From NCBI RefSeq assembly GCF_003129465.1, contig NZ_QFFF01000002.1:248001-312000 (forward strand): a stretch of 64,000 nucleotides of DNA, given 5' to 3'. The notes under the pieces are model-generated. The model was not told where the DNA came from. It saw only the letters and a list, made by a program, of their open reading frames with translations, and did not search any database. A program made the translations under genes and the position numbers. This stretch comes from Sphingosinicella humi. Lineage in GTDB: Bacteria > Pseudomonadota > Alphaproteobacteria > Sphingomonadales > Sphingomonadaceae. Below are positions 36,522-46,396 of this stretch, piece after piece (the stretch's first letter is position 1; each line of letters begins with the position of its first letter).

Positions 36522-36967
36522 GGTGGGCCATCCTCCTCCTGCTGATCCCGGCCGCCTGCGGGGACGAGCCGGATCGGGGCTATGCCGCAACGGCGGGCGG
36601 CGCCCGGCAGGAGCCCTATACGGCCATTCCGCCCGGAAGCGTTCCGCGCGGCGCCGCCGCCCGCCGTGCCGAGCTCGCCCCGCCTGGCCCGCCCGTCACC
36701 CCCGCCCTGATCGCGGCCGGCGCGAAAGCCTATCAGGGCTATTGCGCCCCTTGCCATGGCGCTTCCGGCCGCGGCGACGGACCGGTGACGCAAACGGGCT
36801 TCCCGCGCTCCCCGCCGCTCGGGGCAGGCGCCCACTCCCCCGAACAAATCGTCGCCATCATCGGCAGAGGGCAAGGAACGATGCCGCCCTTGGCCGAGCA
36901 GGTCCCGCTGCGCGCCCGCTGGGCCATCGCTTCCTATCTGACGCGGGAGAGCGGCGGTGCCGACTAG
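36518..36967 (+). CDS. actE: Alternative complex III monohaem cytochrome c lipoprotein ActE
   Basis: A 149-residue exported lipoprotein: short signal with lipobox LIPAAC (Cys14), a Pro/Ala-rich linker, and a class I cytochrome c domain with CAPCH at residues 76-80 and a likely axial Met in GTMPPLAEQ. In ACIII, ActE passes electrons from ActA to the acceptor. The ATG overlaps the actD stop by ATGA; the stop lies 11 bp inside actF. Confidence 0.92.
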   Translation: MRWAILLLLIPAACGDEPDRGYAATAGGARQEPYTAIPPGSVPRGAAARRAELAPPGPPVTPALIAAGAKAYQGYCAPCHGASGRGDGPVTQTGFPRSPPLGAGAHSPEQIVAIIGRGQGTMPPLAEQVPLRARWAIASYLTRESGGAD

Positions 36968-37931
36968 CCCGACCCTCGCCGAAGCCTGGCTGCTCGCAGT
37001 CGTCATCGTCGCCGGCCTCGCTGTCGGCAGCCTCGGCCTGTTGATGATCGGCCGCCTGCTTGGTCGCGACTGGGTGACGCCGATGGACGACGAGCTCGAG
37101 CCCGCCGCCTACACCATCCCGCTCGTCGCCATTCTTGCCCTCCCTCTCGCCTTCCAAAGCTTCTATGCCTGGGACGGCGCGGCCGCCCTCGCCGATAGCC
37201 ATCCCCGGCTGAGCGGCTGGTTCGAGCGCGACCTCATCCTGCTTCGCTCGCTGGGCTATTTCCTTCTCTGGAGCGCCCTCGCCTGGCTGGCCGCCGCCAG
37301 GCCGAAGGCGCATGGCTGGAACGCGGCAGGCCTGTTGCTGCTGCTGCCGACCGTCGGCCTCGCCGGATTGGATTGGGTGCTGACGCGCCAGCCCTTCTGG
37401 TGGACCAGCCTGTTCGGCTTCGCCTTCGCGGTGAGCCAGCTCCCCGCCGCGCTCGCCCTCGCATTCCTGGCCAACACCCTCCAGCGCGAGCATGTCGGCC
37501 ACGCGCATGATCGCAGCCTGGTCAGCGCCCTGCTCGTCCTGGCGCTGCTGACCCTGTGGCTCTGGTTCACTCAATATCTCGCCGCCTTCATGGGCAATCT
37601 CCCGGCGGAGGCCGCCTGGTACCAGGCGCGCCTGGTGGATGGCCGCTGGATACCGCTCGCGCTCGCGGCGGGTCTGCTCGGGGGTGCCATCCTGCTGCTA
37701 GTCCAGGGCCATCGCGGCCGTTGGGTCGTGCTTGTGGCGAGCGGCCTCATCCTCGCCCAGCATTTCTTTCACATGGGCTGGCTGCTCCGCCCTGCCGGAA
37801 CGCCCGCCCTCGGGCTCCTCGACCTGCTGGCGCTGGTCCTGATCGGCGGCGTTTGGGGCCTCGCCTGGTTGCTGCTGATGCGCCGCCACGACGCACGGCG
37901 CCGTCAATTGGGCGGGACCGGCTCCTCATAG
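36957..37931 (+). CDS. actF: Alternative complex III membrane subunit ActF
   Basis: A 324-residue integral membrane protein with about nine to ten helices and no cofactor motif, in the position and size range of ActF, the ActC-related subunit of ACIII. It starts with GTG at 36957, inside the end of actE. Hydrophobic helices include SALLVLALLTLWLWFTQYLA; the FMGNLPAEAAWYQAR loop is typical. Its last 28 bp overlap the stop end of a cytochrome c gene on the opposite strand. Confidence 0.88.
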   Translation: MPTSPTLAEAWLLAVVIVAGLAVGSLGLLMIGRLLGRDWVTPMDDELEPAAYTIPLVAILALPLAFQSFYAWDGAAALADSHPRLSGWFERDLILLRSLGYFLLWSALAWLAAARPKAHGWNAAGLLLLLPTVGLAGLDWVLTRQPFWWTSLFGFAFAVSQLPAALALAFLANTLQREHVGHAHDRSLVSALLVLALLTLWLWFTQYLAAFMGNLPAEAAWYQARLVDGRWIPLALAAGLLGGAILLLVQGHRGRWVVLVASGLILAQHFFHMGWLLRPAGTPALGLLDLLALVLIGGVWGLAWLLLMRRHDARRRQLGGTGSS

Positions 37932-38374
37932 CGCTCACGATCCAGCGGCACGTCGGGGGGCCAGATCCTCTGCTCGTCCGCCTGCAAGCTGTAGAGATAG
38001 GCGGCGATGTCACGCGCGTCGCCGGGGCTCACGTCCATGTCGGGCATGCCCGTCGCCGGGATCAGCGCCGGCGGGTCGACAAGCCAGGCGATCAACGTCG
38101 CCGGCCGGTTGGGAAGCTGCCCGGCGAGCAGCGCCCGCTCGCCGAAATGGTCGAGCGGCGGCCCTACCAGGCCCTCCGCCCCCGGCACGCCCGGCACCCG
38201 GTGGCAGGAGCCGCAGCCGTAGCGCAGGATCGCCGCATGGCCGCGCTCCGCATCGGCCCCGGCGATCTTCAGATGGTCCGGCGTTTCCGCCCGCCCGCAG
38301 CCGGCGAGCAGCAGGACGAATCCGATCGCCCGCACCGCCGGTTGCCAGGAGCTTCGAGTAATGCCTTCGCTCAC
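37904..38374 (-). CDS. Cytochrome c lipoprotein convergent with the act operon
   Basis: A 156-residue exported monohaem cytochrome c: lipobox LLLAGC (Cys26), CGSCH at residues 54-58 and a likely axial Met in ATGMPDM. It resembles cytochromes that shuttle electrons between a quinol-oxidising complex and a terminal oxidase. A GTG at 38374 gives a sensible signal peptide; the frame is open upstream without coding sense. It lies between actF and ctaG but on the opposite strand. It may be the soluble-side partner of ACIII or caa3 (inference). Confidence 0.82.
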   Translation of the reverse strand: MSEGITRSSWQPAVRAIGFVLLLAGCGRAETPDHLKIAGADAERGHAAILRYGCGSCHRVPGVPGAEGLVGPPLDHFGERALLAGQLPNRPATLIAWLVDPPALIPATGMPDMDVSPGDARDIAAYLYSLQADEQRIWPPDVPLDRERYEEPVPPN

Positions 38375-38437
38375 CTCTGCAGGAACCCTCCGCCAGGGCA
38401 ATGGTTCACGGCACGGGAGCCGGATACAAGAGGGGGA

Positions 38438-39349
38438 ATGACTCGCGCGCCATCGATCCGCGGTATCGCCCGAACGCCAAGGCTCGCTCCGGTGGTGGCC
38501 GCCGCGCTCGCCGCCGGTCCGGCCTCGGCCCATGCCGACCACGCCATCGCACCCGATCATGTGTGGACGGCATGGACCTTCGATCCGCTGGTCCTCATTC
38601 CCCTCCTCCTGGCGCTGTGGCTCTACATCCGCGGCCGAAGGTGCCTGCCGGCCGCGCGTCGGCGCGCCGCCGAAGCTTGGTCCTTCCTTGCCGGCATAAT
38701 CGTTCTCGTTTTGGCGCTCGTCTCGCCGATCGACGCCCTCGGCGAGACGCTGCTCAGCTTCCATATGGTTCAGCATATGCTGCTCGTCGCCGTCGCGCCG
38801 CCCCTGCTGCTGCTCGGCCGGCCCGGGACCGCGTTCATCGCCGCGCTTCCGGGCGGCACCATTCCGGGCCTCGCCAGCCACCCCGTGTCGCGCCCTCTCG
38901 TCCGCGGGTTGATTTTCCTGACCGGCCTCGTCCCCGCCACACTTCTCCATGCGGTGGCGCTCTGGCTCTGGCACGTCCCGCTCCTGTTCGAAGCCGCGCT
39001 CCTCGACGAGTGGGTCCACACGCTGGAGCATTTCAGCTTCTTCGCCACCGCCCTTCTCTTCTGGTTCGCGGTGCTCGCCGCCGGACGGGTGCAGCGCACG
39101 GCGCCGTCCGGCGCCCTCGCCGCCTTCGTCACCTTCCTCCACAGCGGCATGCTGGGCGGCATCCTCAGCCTCGCGCCGGCGCCGCTCTATCCCGCCTATG
39201 GCGATCGCCCCGCGCTCTGGGGCCTCGGCCTTCTCGCCGACCAGCAGCTCGCCGGCGCCATCATGTGGGTGCCGATCGGCCCCGCCTATCTTGCCGCCGC
39301 GCTGTGGCTGCTCTTCAAAATACTGAACACCCGTGACGCCCGCGTCTGA
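38438..39349 (+). CDS. ctaG: CtaG-type caa3 oxidase assembly factor
   Basis: A 303-residue multi-helix membrane protein of the caa3_CtaG family (the Bacillus-type CtaG, unrelated to Cox11), needed for caa3 oxidase assembly. Typical segments are SFHMVQHMLLVAVAPPLLLL, LHAVALWLWHVPLLFEAAL and MLGGILSLAPAPLYPAYG, with several conserved His. The N-terminus has a signal-like ALAAGPASAHADH. ATG at 38438 follows AGGGGG. It supports that the neighbouring oxidase is of caa3 type. Confidence 0.92.
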   Translation: MTRAPSIRGIARTPRLAPVVAAALAAGPASAHADHAIAPDHVWTAWTFDPLVLIPLLLALWLYIRGRRCLPAARRRAAEAWSFLAGIIVLVLALVSPIDALGETLLSFHMVQHMLLVAVAPPLLLLGRPGTAFIAALPGGTIPGLASHPVSRPLVRGLIFLTGLVPATLLHAVALWLWHVPLLFEAALLDEWVHTLEHFSFFATALLFWFAVLAAGRVQRTAPSGALAAFVTFLHSGMLGGILSLAPAPLYPAYGDRPALWGLGLLADQQLAGAIMWVPIGPAYLAAALWLLFKILNTRDARV

Positions 39350-39836
39350 CGCGCTGAAGCGCTCCTTTCCGCCCGTCGTGGACGATCGGACGCGGGTACT
39401 CCTGCTGGGAAGCCTGCCCGGCGAAGCCTCTCTCGAGCGCGGCCAATATTATGCCCATCCGCGCAACCAGTTCTGGCGGCTGGTCGGCGCCGCGGCGGAG
39501 ATCGACCTCATCTCCCTCGCTTATGAAGACCGGCTCGAAGCCCTGCTCGACGCCAGGATCGGCCTCTGGGACGTGGTCGCGAGCGCCCGGCGCAGGGGCA
39601 GTCTCGACGCCGCGATCCGCGATCACAGTCCCAACGCCCTGCCCGATCTCGCCGCCGCCCTGCCCGAGCTTCGCGCCGTCGGCTTCAACGGCGGCACCTC
39701 GGCCCGGCTCGGCATGCCGGCGCTGGCGCAAAGCGGGCGTGCCCTGCTCCCGCTCCCGTCCAGCAGCCCGGCCTACACCCTCCCCTTCGAACGCAAGCTC
39801 GAAGCCTGGATGGCCCTCAAGTCTTTCCTCGACTAA
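39333..39836 (+). CDS. DNA-deoxyinosine glycosylase (UDG superfamily)
   Basis: A 167-residue glycosylase of the hypoxanthine/mismatch branch of the uracil-DNA glycosylase superfamily. Motif LLLGSLPGEASLERGQYYAH with HPRNQFWRLVG (residues 24-52) forms the active-site end, and LPLPSSSPAYTLPFERKL is the late motif. The enzyme removes deaminated adenine from DNA. It starts with GTG and overlaps ctaG by 17 bp, so it is co-transcribed although functionally unrelated. Confidence 0.85.
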   Translation: MTPASDALKRSFPPVVDDRTRVLLLGSLPGEASLERGQYYAHPRNQFWRLVGAAAEIDLISLAYEDRLEALLDARIGLWDVVASARRRGSLDAAIRDHSPNALPDLAAALPELRAVGFNGGTSARLGMPALAQSGRALLPLPSSSPAYTLPFERKLEAWMALKSFLD

Positions 39837-39866
39837 GGCTCGGCGAAACGCAGCAAGGGGCGCTTC

Positions 39867-40616
39867 ATGGAAATTCTCGCCGCGACCAATGGTCCCGTGA
39901 TGGACATCCGGCTCAACCGTTCGGAGAAGAAGAACGCGATCACCGTCGCCATGTATGCCGCTCTCGCCGACGCCATAGAGCAAGCGGCGGCCGACGAGGC
40001 GATCCGCGCCATCACCATAAGCGGCAGCGGCGGCGTCTTCACCGCCGGCAACGACATCGCCGACTTCATGTCGGTGCGCCCCGGCGGCGAGGACATGCCC
40101 GTCTTCCGCTTCCTCCACGCCATCGCCGGCTGCCCGAAGGTGGTGATCGCCGGCGCCCAAGGCTTCGCCGTCGGCATCGGCACGACCATGCTCCTCCACT
40201 GCGACCTAGTCCTCGCCGCCCCCGCGACGACCTTCTCCCTGCCGTTCGTCGATCTTGGACTCGTCCCGGAGGCCGCGAGCTCGCTCCTCCTCCCACGCCT
40301 CATCGGTCGCCAGCGCGCCGCCAAACACCTCCTCCTCTGCGACCCCTTCGATGCGGAAACCGCGCTCGATTTTGGCCTCGTCACCGAGATCGTCCCGGCC
40401 GAAGCGCTGGACGACCGCCTCCGCGCCACCGCCGAACGCATCGCGGCCAAGCCGCCGGAAGCGGTGCGCCTCACCAAGCAACTGATGATTGCCCCGGAGG
40501 CGGCGGTGAGCGAGCGGATCGCAGCCGAAGGCGCCCTGTTCGAGGACCGCCTCGCCTCCACCGAAGCCGCCCAGGCCTTCGCCGCCTTTTTCGCCCGCTC
40601 GCAATCGCGGAACTGA
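39867..40616 (+). CDS. Enoyl-CoA hydratase/isomerase family protein
   Basis: A 249-residue crotonase-fold protein. Oxyanion-hole residues lie in SGSGGVFTAGNDIADFM near residue 53 and GAQGFAVGIGTTMLLHCDLV near residue 96. It follows the glycosylase gene by 30 bp and has AAGGGG before its ATG. It ends 1 bp from the end of the convergent paaK, so a role in phenylacetate or other acyl-CoA breakdown is possible but not proved by sequence. Confidence 0.88.
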   Translation: MEILAATNGPVMDIRLNRSEKKNAITVAMYAALADAIEQAAADEAIRAITISGSGGVFTAGNDIADFMSVRPGGEDMPVFRFLHAIAGCPKVVIAGAQGFAVGIGTTMLLHCDLVLAAPATTFSLPFVDLGLVPEAASSLLLPRLIGRQRAAKHLLLCDPFDAETALDFGLVTEIVPAEALDDRLRATAERIAAKPPEAVRLTKQLMIAPEAAVSERIAAEGALFEDRLASTEAAQAFAAFFARSQSRN

Positions 40617-40617
40617 G

Positions 40618-41943
40618 TCAGCCGCGCGGGCGCAAATCCTTGACCCGCACGGCTTTCCCCGCGGAGCGCCCCAGCACGCCCTCGCCGCAAAGGTCGACGC
40701 GGACCGACAGGCCGATATGGACCTTCACATGCTCGCAGAGCGCCGCGGCGGAGGCTTGGGCCTCGCCCTCCCCGCAGCCGGGCCGGGTCTCCACGCGCAC
40801 GGTGACTTCGTCGAGCCGGTCCGGCCGGCTGACCTCGATCAGATAGTGCGGCGCCAGGTTCGGGCATTTCAATATCTGCTCCTCGATCTGGCTCGGGAAC
40901 AGGTTGACCCCGCGCACGATTAGCATGTCGTCGGTGCGCGCGGCGATCTTCGTCATCCGCCGCATCGGCCCGGTCGTGCCGGGCAGCAGCCGGGCCAGGT
41001 CGCGCGTGCGGTAGCGGACGACCGGCATCGCCTGCTTGGTGAGGGAGGTGAAGACCAGTTCCCCCTCCTCGCCATCCGGCAGCGGCTCGCCCGTCTCAGG
41101 ATCGATGATCTCCGGGTAGAAATGATCTTCCCAGATGGTCGGCCCGTCCTGCGTCGCCGCATATTCGCTGGCGACGCCGGGCCCCATCACTTCCGAGAGG
41201 CCGTATATGTCGACCGCCTTGATTGCGAACGCCGTCTCGACCTCCGCGCGCATGCCCTCGGTCCAGGGCTCCGCGCCGAATATGCCGATGCTAAGGGAGG
41301 TGGAGGTCGGATCGATGCCCCGCGCCAGGAACTCGTCGAGGAGCGCGAGCATGTAGCTCGGCGTCACCATGATGATGTCGGGCTGGAAATCCTGGATCAG
41401 CTGCACCTGCTTGGCCGTCTGCCCGCCCGACATGGGGATGACCGTGCAGCCCAGCGCCTCCGCGCCATAATGGGCGCCGAGCCCGCCGGTGAACAGGCCG
41501 TAGCCATAGGCGACGTGGACCTTCATGCCGGGCGCGCCGCCCGCCGCCTTGATCGAGCGCGCCACCAGCCCCGCCCAGGTGGCAATATCGTCCGCGGTAT
41601 AGCCGACGACCGTCGGCTGCCCGGTCGTTCCGGACGAGGCGTGGACGCGCGCCACCCGCTCCATCGGCACGGCGAAGAACCCGAAGGGATAGGCGGCGCG
41701 AAGGTCGGCCTTGGCGGTGAAGGGGAAGCGCGCGAGATCGGCGAAGGCGCGAAGATCGTCCGGTGTCACTCCGGTTTTGTCGAAGGCGCGGCGATAGGCG
41801 GGATTGCCCGCATAGGCGGCGGCGAGGCTCGCCTTCATCCGCCGAAGCTGCAACGCGTCCAGCTCGGCGCGACTCAGCCGCTCGTTGGCGTCGAGATCGA
41901 ACCCGTCTGGGAGGCGGCTGGCCATGGCCGATTCTATCGCCAA
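40618..41943 (-). CDS. paaK: Phenylacetate-CoA ligase
   Basis: Activates phenylacetate to phenylacetyl-CoA, the first step of aerobic phenylacetate breakdown. The 441-residue protein has the AMP-binding loop VHASSGTTGQPTVVGYT near residue 103, FGAEPWTEGMR, the DIYGLSEVMGPGVA motif near residue 245, and MLIVRGVNLFPSQIEEQIL near residue 338. These fit PaaK closely. No other paa genes are in the window, so a stand-alone ligase for related aromatic acids is also possible. Confidence 0.93.
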   Translation of the reverse strand: MAIESAMASRLPDGFDLDANERLSRAELDALQLRRMKASLAAAYAGNPAYRRAFDKTGVTPDDLRAFADLARFPFTAKADLRAAYPFGFFAVPMERVARVHASSGTTGQPTVVGYTADDIATWAGLVARSIKAAGGAPGMKVHVAYGYGLFTGGLGAHYGAEALGCTVIPMSGGQTAKQVQLIQDFQPDIIMVTPSYMLALLDEFLARGIDPTSTSLSIGIFGAEPWTEGMRAEVETAFAIKAVDIYGLSEVMGPGVASEYAATQDGPTIWEDHFYPEIIDPETGEPLPDGEEGELVFTSLTKQAMPVVRYRTRDLARLLPGTTGPMRRMTKIAARTDDMLIVRGVNLFPSQIEEQILKCPNLAPHYLIEVSRPDRLDEVTVRVETRPGCGEGEAQASAAALCEHVKVHIGLSVRVDLCGEGVLGRSAGKAVRVKDLRPRG

Positions 41944-42041
41944 TCCGAGCGCCGGTCATCCGCTACGTCGCCGCTGCGGCCGAGCCGCACGAAATCGGGG
42001 CCCGGCCGAAGCCGAGCCCCGATATTCTCGCCAAAGGGTCG

Positions 42042-42377
42042 CTAGTCGGCCGACGCGGTGCGCACCGGCTGGCGCGCTTCGGCAATCGCCACCTCGCGCT
42101 GCGCCGCCACGCGGGCGATCGTCTCGGCCCGGCAACGCCGGACCTCGTTCTTGCCGGCAGGATCGGCGTTCGACGTGGAGCCGCAGGCCGCCTCGACGGC
42201 GGTGCGGATGCGCCGGTCCAATATCCTGACGTCGGCTGCGTCGCCGAGGTCGAGATCCTGGTAGCTGACCAACCGGGTTTGATCCGAAGGAACCGCCTCC
42301 TGCGCCAGAGCGGGCGAGAAAGCAGGCGCGAGAAGAGGCGCCGCGACGAGCGCGGCCAGAATGATGATCCTGTTCAT
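42042..42377 (-). CDS. UrcA-family secreted protein
   Basis: A 111-residue exported protein: signal peptide (IILAALVAAPLLAPAFSPAL), then the UrcA pattern VSYQDLDLGDAADVRILDRR and an AACG...CRAETIARVAAQREVAIA region with two cysteines. UrcA proteins are found mainly in sphingomonads and relatives; function is unknown. The ATG at 42377 gives the signal peptide. It is divergent from a LysR regulator, a common pairing. Confidence 0.88.
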   Translation of the reverse strand: MNRIIILAALVAAPLLAPAFSPALAQEAVPSDQTRLVSYQDLDLGDAADVRILDRRIRTAVEAACGSTSNADPAGKNEVRRCRAETIARVAAQREVAIAEARQPVRTASAD

Positions 42378-42474
42378 GACTGTCTCCGTGGGTCCGAGGG
42401 TCGTCGGCGCCGGACGTGCATCCTCAATACGCCTCCGCCGCCCCGCGCGGGAGCAACGATGTTGCGCGACCATC

Positions 42475-42514
42475 CTGCAAAAGTGCAGAATGCACCCGCC
42501 GCTGCAAAGGTGCA
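42475..42514. promoter_or_regulatory. Repeated CTGCAAA-R-GTGCA operator candidate
   Basis: CTGCAAAAGTGCA (42475-42487) and CTGCAAAGGTGCA (42502-42514) are direct repeats, 12 of 13 identical, 27 bp apart in the urcA/LysR gap. GTGCAGAATGCAC between them is a further imperfect palindrome. Likely binding sites of the adjacent LysR protein. Confidence 0.55.
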
Positions 42515-42524
42515 CGGGAGAGCC

Positions 42525-43439
42525 ATGTTCGACTGGAACGACCTTCGATACTTCCTCGCCGTCGCCGAGACCGGCAGCACGCTCGCCGCCGGCCGCGCCC
42601 TCAGGGTCAGCCAGACGACGGTGGCGCGGCGGGTAGCGGCGCTGGAGCAGGCGCTGGGCCTGAAGTTGTTCGAGCGCCGCCAGGCCGGTTACGCCGCGAC
42701 TCCCGCCGGCGAGGCGCTACTCATGAAGGCGCGGGAAGTTCGCGCGGCGGCGGAGGCTTTCGCGGCCACCTCTTCAGCGCAGGCGCGCGAGGCGAGCGGC
42801 ACGGTGCGGTTCACCGCGTTGGAAATCTACGCCGTCACCATCCTCGCGCCCATCCTGCGCGATCTCCACGAGGCCCATCCGGCGATCCGTATCGAGCTGG
42901 ACACGTCCGAGGAGCCGCGCGACCTGGCCGCCGGCGGCGCCGACGTGGCGCTGAGGGGCGGTCCATCCCCGACCGGCGGCGGCCTCGTCGGTCGGCGCAT
43001 AGCCCCCGATCCCTGGACGCTCTATTGCAGCCGCGAATACGCGGCGACCCATGGCGTCCCCCGCAACCGCGCGGAACTCGCCCGCCATCCCTTGATCGGC
43101 GGCGGCGGCGACAAGGTCTGGCACCTCTATCAGGCCTGGCTGAGGCGGCACGACCTCGAAGGCAGCGTCGCCATCCACCAGGGCTCGGTAACCGCCATGT
43201 TGGCGGCGGTCCGCTCCGGCTTCGGCCTTGCCGTCCTTCCCGGCTTCATCGCCGATCGCGACCCCGATCTCGTCCGCTGCCTGCCGCCGGTCGAGGGTGA
43301 TCCGGCTTCGCTCTGGCTGCTCACCCACGAACGGCTGCGGCACACGCCGAGAGTACGGGTGGTGATGGACTTCCTCGCCGACCGCCTCACGCGGCTGGCA
43401 CGGGAGAAGCCGGTGCCCGCCGCAAGCGACACCGCCTAA
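42525..43439 (+). CDS. LysR-family transcriptional regulator
   Basis: A 304-residue regulator with an N-terminal winged helix-turn-helix (DWNDLRYFLAVAETGSTLAA, SQTTVARRVAALEQALGL) and a periplasmic-binding-like effector domain from residue 90. The start MFDWNDLRYF is typical of the group, so ATG 42525 is used although the frame is open upstream. Effector and targets are unknown; the divergent urcA is the best candidate target. Confidence 0.92.
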   Translation: MFDWNDLRYFLAVAETGSTLAAGRALRVSQTTVARRVAALEQALGLKLFERRQAGYAATPAGEALLMKAREVRAAAEAFAATSSAQAREASGTVRFTALEIYAVTILAPILRDLHEAHPAIRIELDTSEEPRDLAAGGADVALRGGPSPTGGGLVGRRIAPDPWTLYCSREYAATHGVPRNRAELARHPLIGGGGDKVWHLYQAWLRRHDLEGSVAIHQGSVTAMLAAVRSGFGLAVLPGFIADRDPDLVRCLPPVEGDPASLWLLTHERLRHTPRVRVVMDFLADRLTRLAREKPVPAASDTA

Positions 43440-43478
43440 GCCCTCGATGTCATGCCAGCGACTGGATAAGAGGGAGCA

Positions 43479-44354
43479 TTAGCCCGGATAGTGCGGCTCC
43501 GGTCGCTCCCGCAGCGCCTCATAGTGGACCAGCGCCGGCTCCGTCCCGAACGCCACGGGCTCGCCGTCCCGAAACGCCCATTCGCCCCGGTCGCAATCTT
43601 CGGCGCGCACATAGCCGTTGATGTAGAGCCGGCGGCGGTGCTCGGAGCGGTTCCGGCCCGATCCGTGGACGAGATAAGGGCTCCAAAGCGCGAGATCGCC
43701 CGGTTCCAACCGGAGGTCGACCGCGTCGCCGGCGGAGAGCCCCGCCGCCTCCAGCAACGCATCGTTCATCGCCCGGCCAAGCACCTCACCCGGTCCCTCC
43801 AGGTCCAGATGGCCGCGCAAATGGCTGCCCGGAATGAAGCGCAGGCAGCCGGATTCCGTATCGTGCCGATCGAGCGCCAGCCCGGTCTGCACATAGGCGG
43901 TAGCGAGATTGCGGAAGGCGTGAGCCGGCCTCCGGAAACGCGAATCCTGATGCCAGGCGAAATCGCCGAGGGAGCCGGGCGCCTTCCAGTGAATCTGGTT
44001 GATGATCTGCTTGAGATCGCACCCGATCAACGGTTCCAGCAGCCGCGCCATCCGCCGGTCGAGCCGCACCGAATTGAGCACCGGCTGATGATAGGAGGGC
44101 CACTGCACCATGCGCACGAACCGCGCGCCCGCGCCGTCCGATGCGACATTGTAGAAGAGGTTGCCGTGCCGAAAGGAGCGGCCGTGGCCCAGCCCCTCCT
44201 CGTAAACCCTGTCGCTGGCCGAGGCGATGCGCTGGACTTCAGCCGGGCTGAAGAAGCTCCGAACCACCGCAAACCCGTCCCGCCAATAGCGCGCGACATA
44301 ATCGTCTAGGAAGGCCGCCTGCCGCAGAGCCGAAGCTTGGTAGTTCAAGCACAC
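43479..44354 (-). CDS. Phytanoyl-CoA dioxygenase family protein
   Basis: A 291-residue Fe(II)/2-oxoglutarate oxygenase of the PhyH family. The metal-binding triad is visible: HxD in FAWHQDSRF near residue 153 and the distal His in SPYLVHGSGRN near residue 231, followed by an Arg (RRRLYINGY) for 2-oxoglutarate. The substrate is unknown; bacterial members hydroxylate many small molecules. It is a single gene with a 104-bp gap to glmS. Confidence 0.87.
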   Translation of the reverse strand: MCLNYQASALRQAAFLDDYVARYWRDGFAVVRSFFSPAEVQRIASASDRVYEEGLGHGRSFRHGNLFYNVASDGAGARFVRMVQWPSYHQPVLNSVRLDRRMARLLEPLIGCDLKQIINQIHWKAPGSLGDFAWHQDSRFRRPAHAFRNLATAYVQTGLALDRHDTESGCLRFIPGSHLRGHLDLEGPGEVLGRAMNDALLEAAGLSAGDAVDLRLEPGDLALWSPYLVHGSGRNRSEHRRRLYINGYVRAEDCDRGEWAFRDGEPVAFGTEPALVHYEALRERPEPHYPG

Positions 44355-44458
44355 CTCCCCATCCGCCGACGGGCATTATAAGCAAGTGCCTGAGATCAAG
44401 CCATCAATTCGGCTGCTGGTGGCGCCGAATTGGAGGTCAGTGTGACCTGAAGGACCCT

Positions 44459-46282
<1,824 letters not shown>

Positions 46283-46300
46283 GCAGTCGTTCCACCCTCA

Positions 46301-46385
46301 CGTCATTCCCGCGAAAGCGGGAATCCATTCCGATTATGAGCCGAGCTCCGGCGCCGCCTGGATTCCCGCTTTCGCGGGAATGACG
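46301..46385. repeat. Palindromic repeat, family B, between glmU and glmS
   Basis: Perfect 27-bp arms 46301-46327 and 46359-46385, beginning CGTCATTCCCGCGAAAGCGG, around a 31-bp centre. The transcript would form a long hairpin between the two cistrons. A related copy sits inside actA (31833-31920). Confidence 0.93.
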
Positions 46386-46396
46386 GGTGGAGCCCC

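Noticed and set aside
44355-44458. Riboswitch or glmS ribozyme in the gap next to glmS
   Set aside because: The gap is downstream of glmS, not in its leader; the leader region (46283-46396) holds a repeat element and no ribozyme core was seen.
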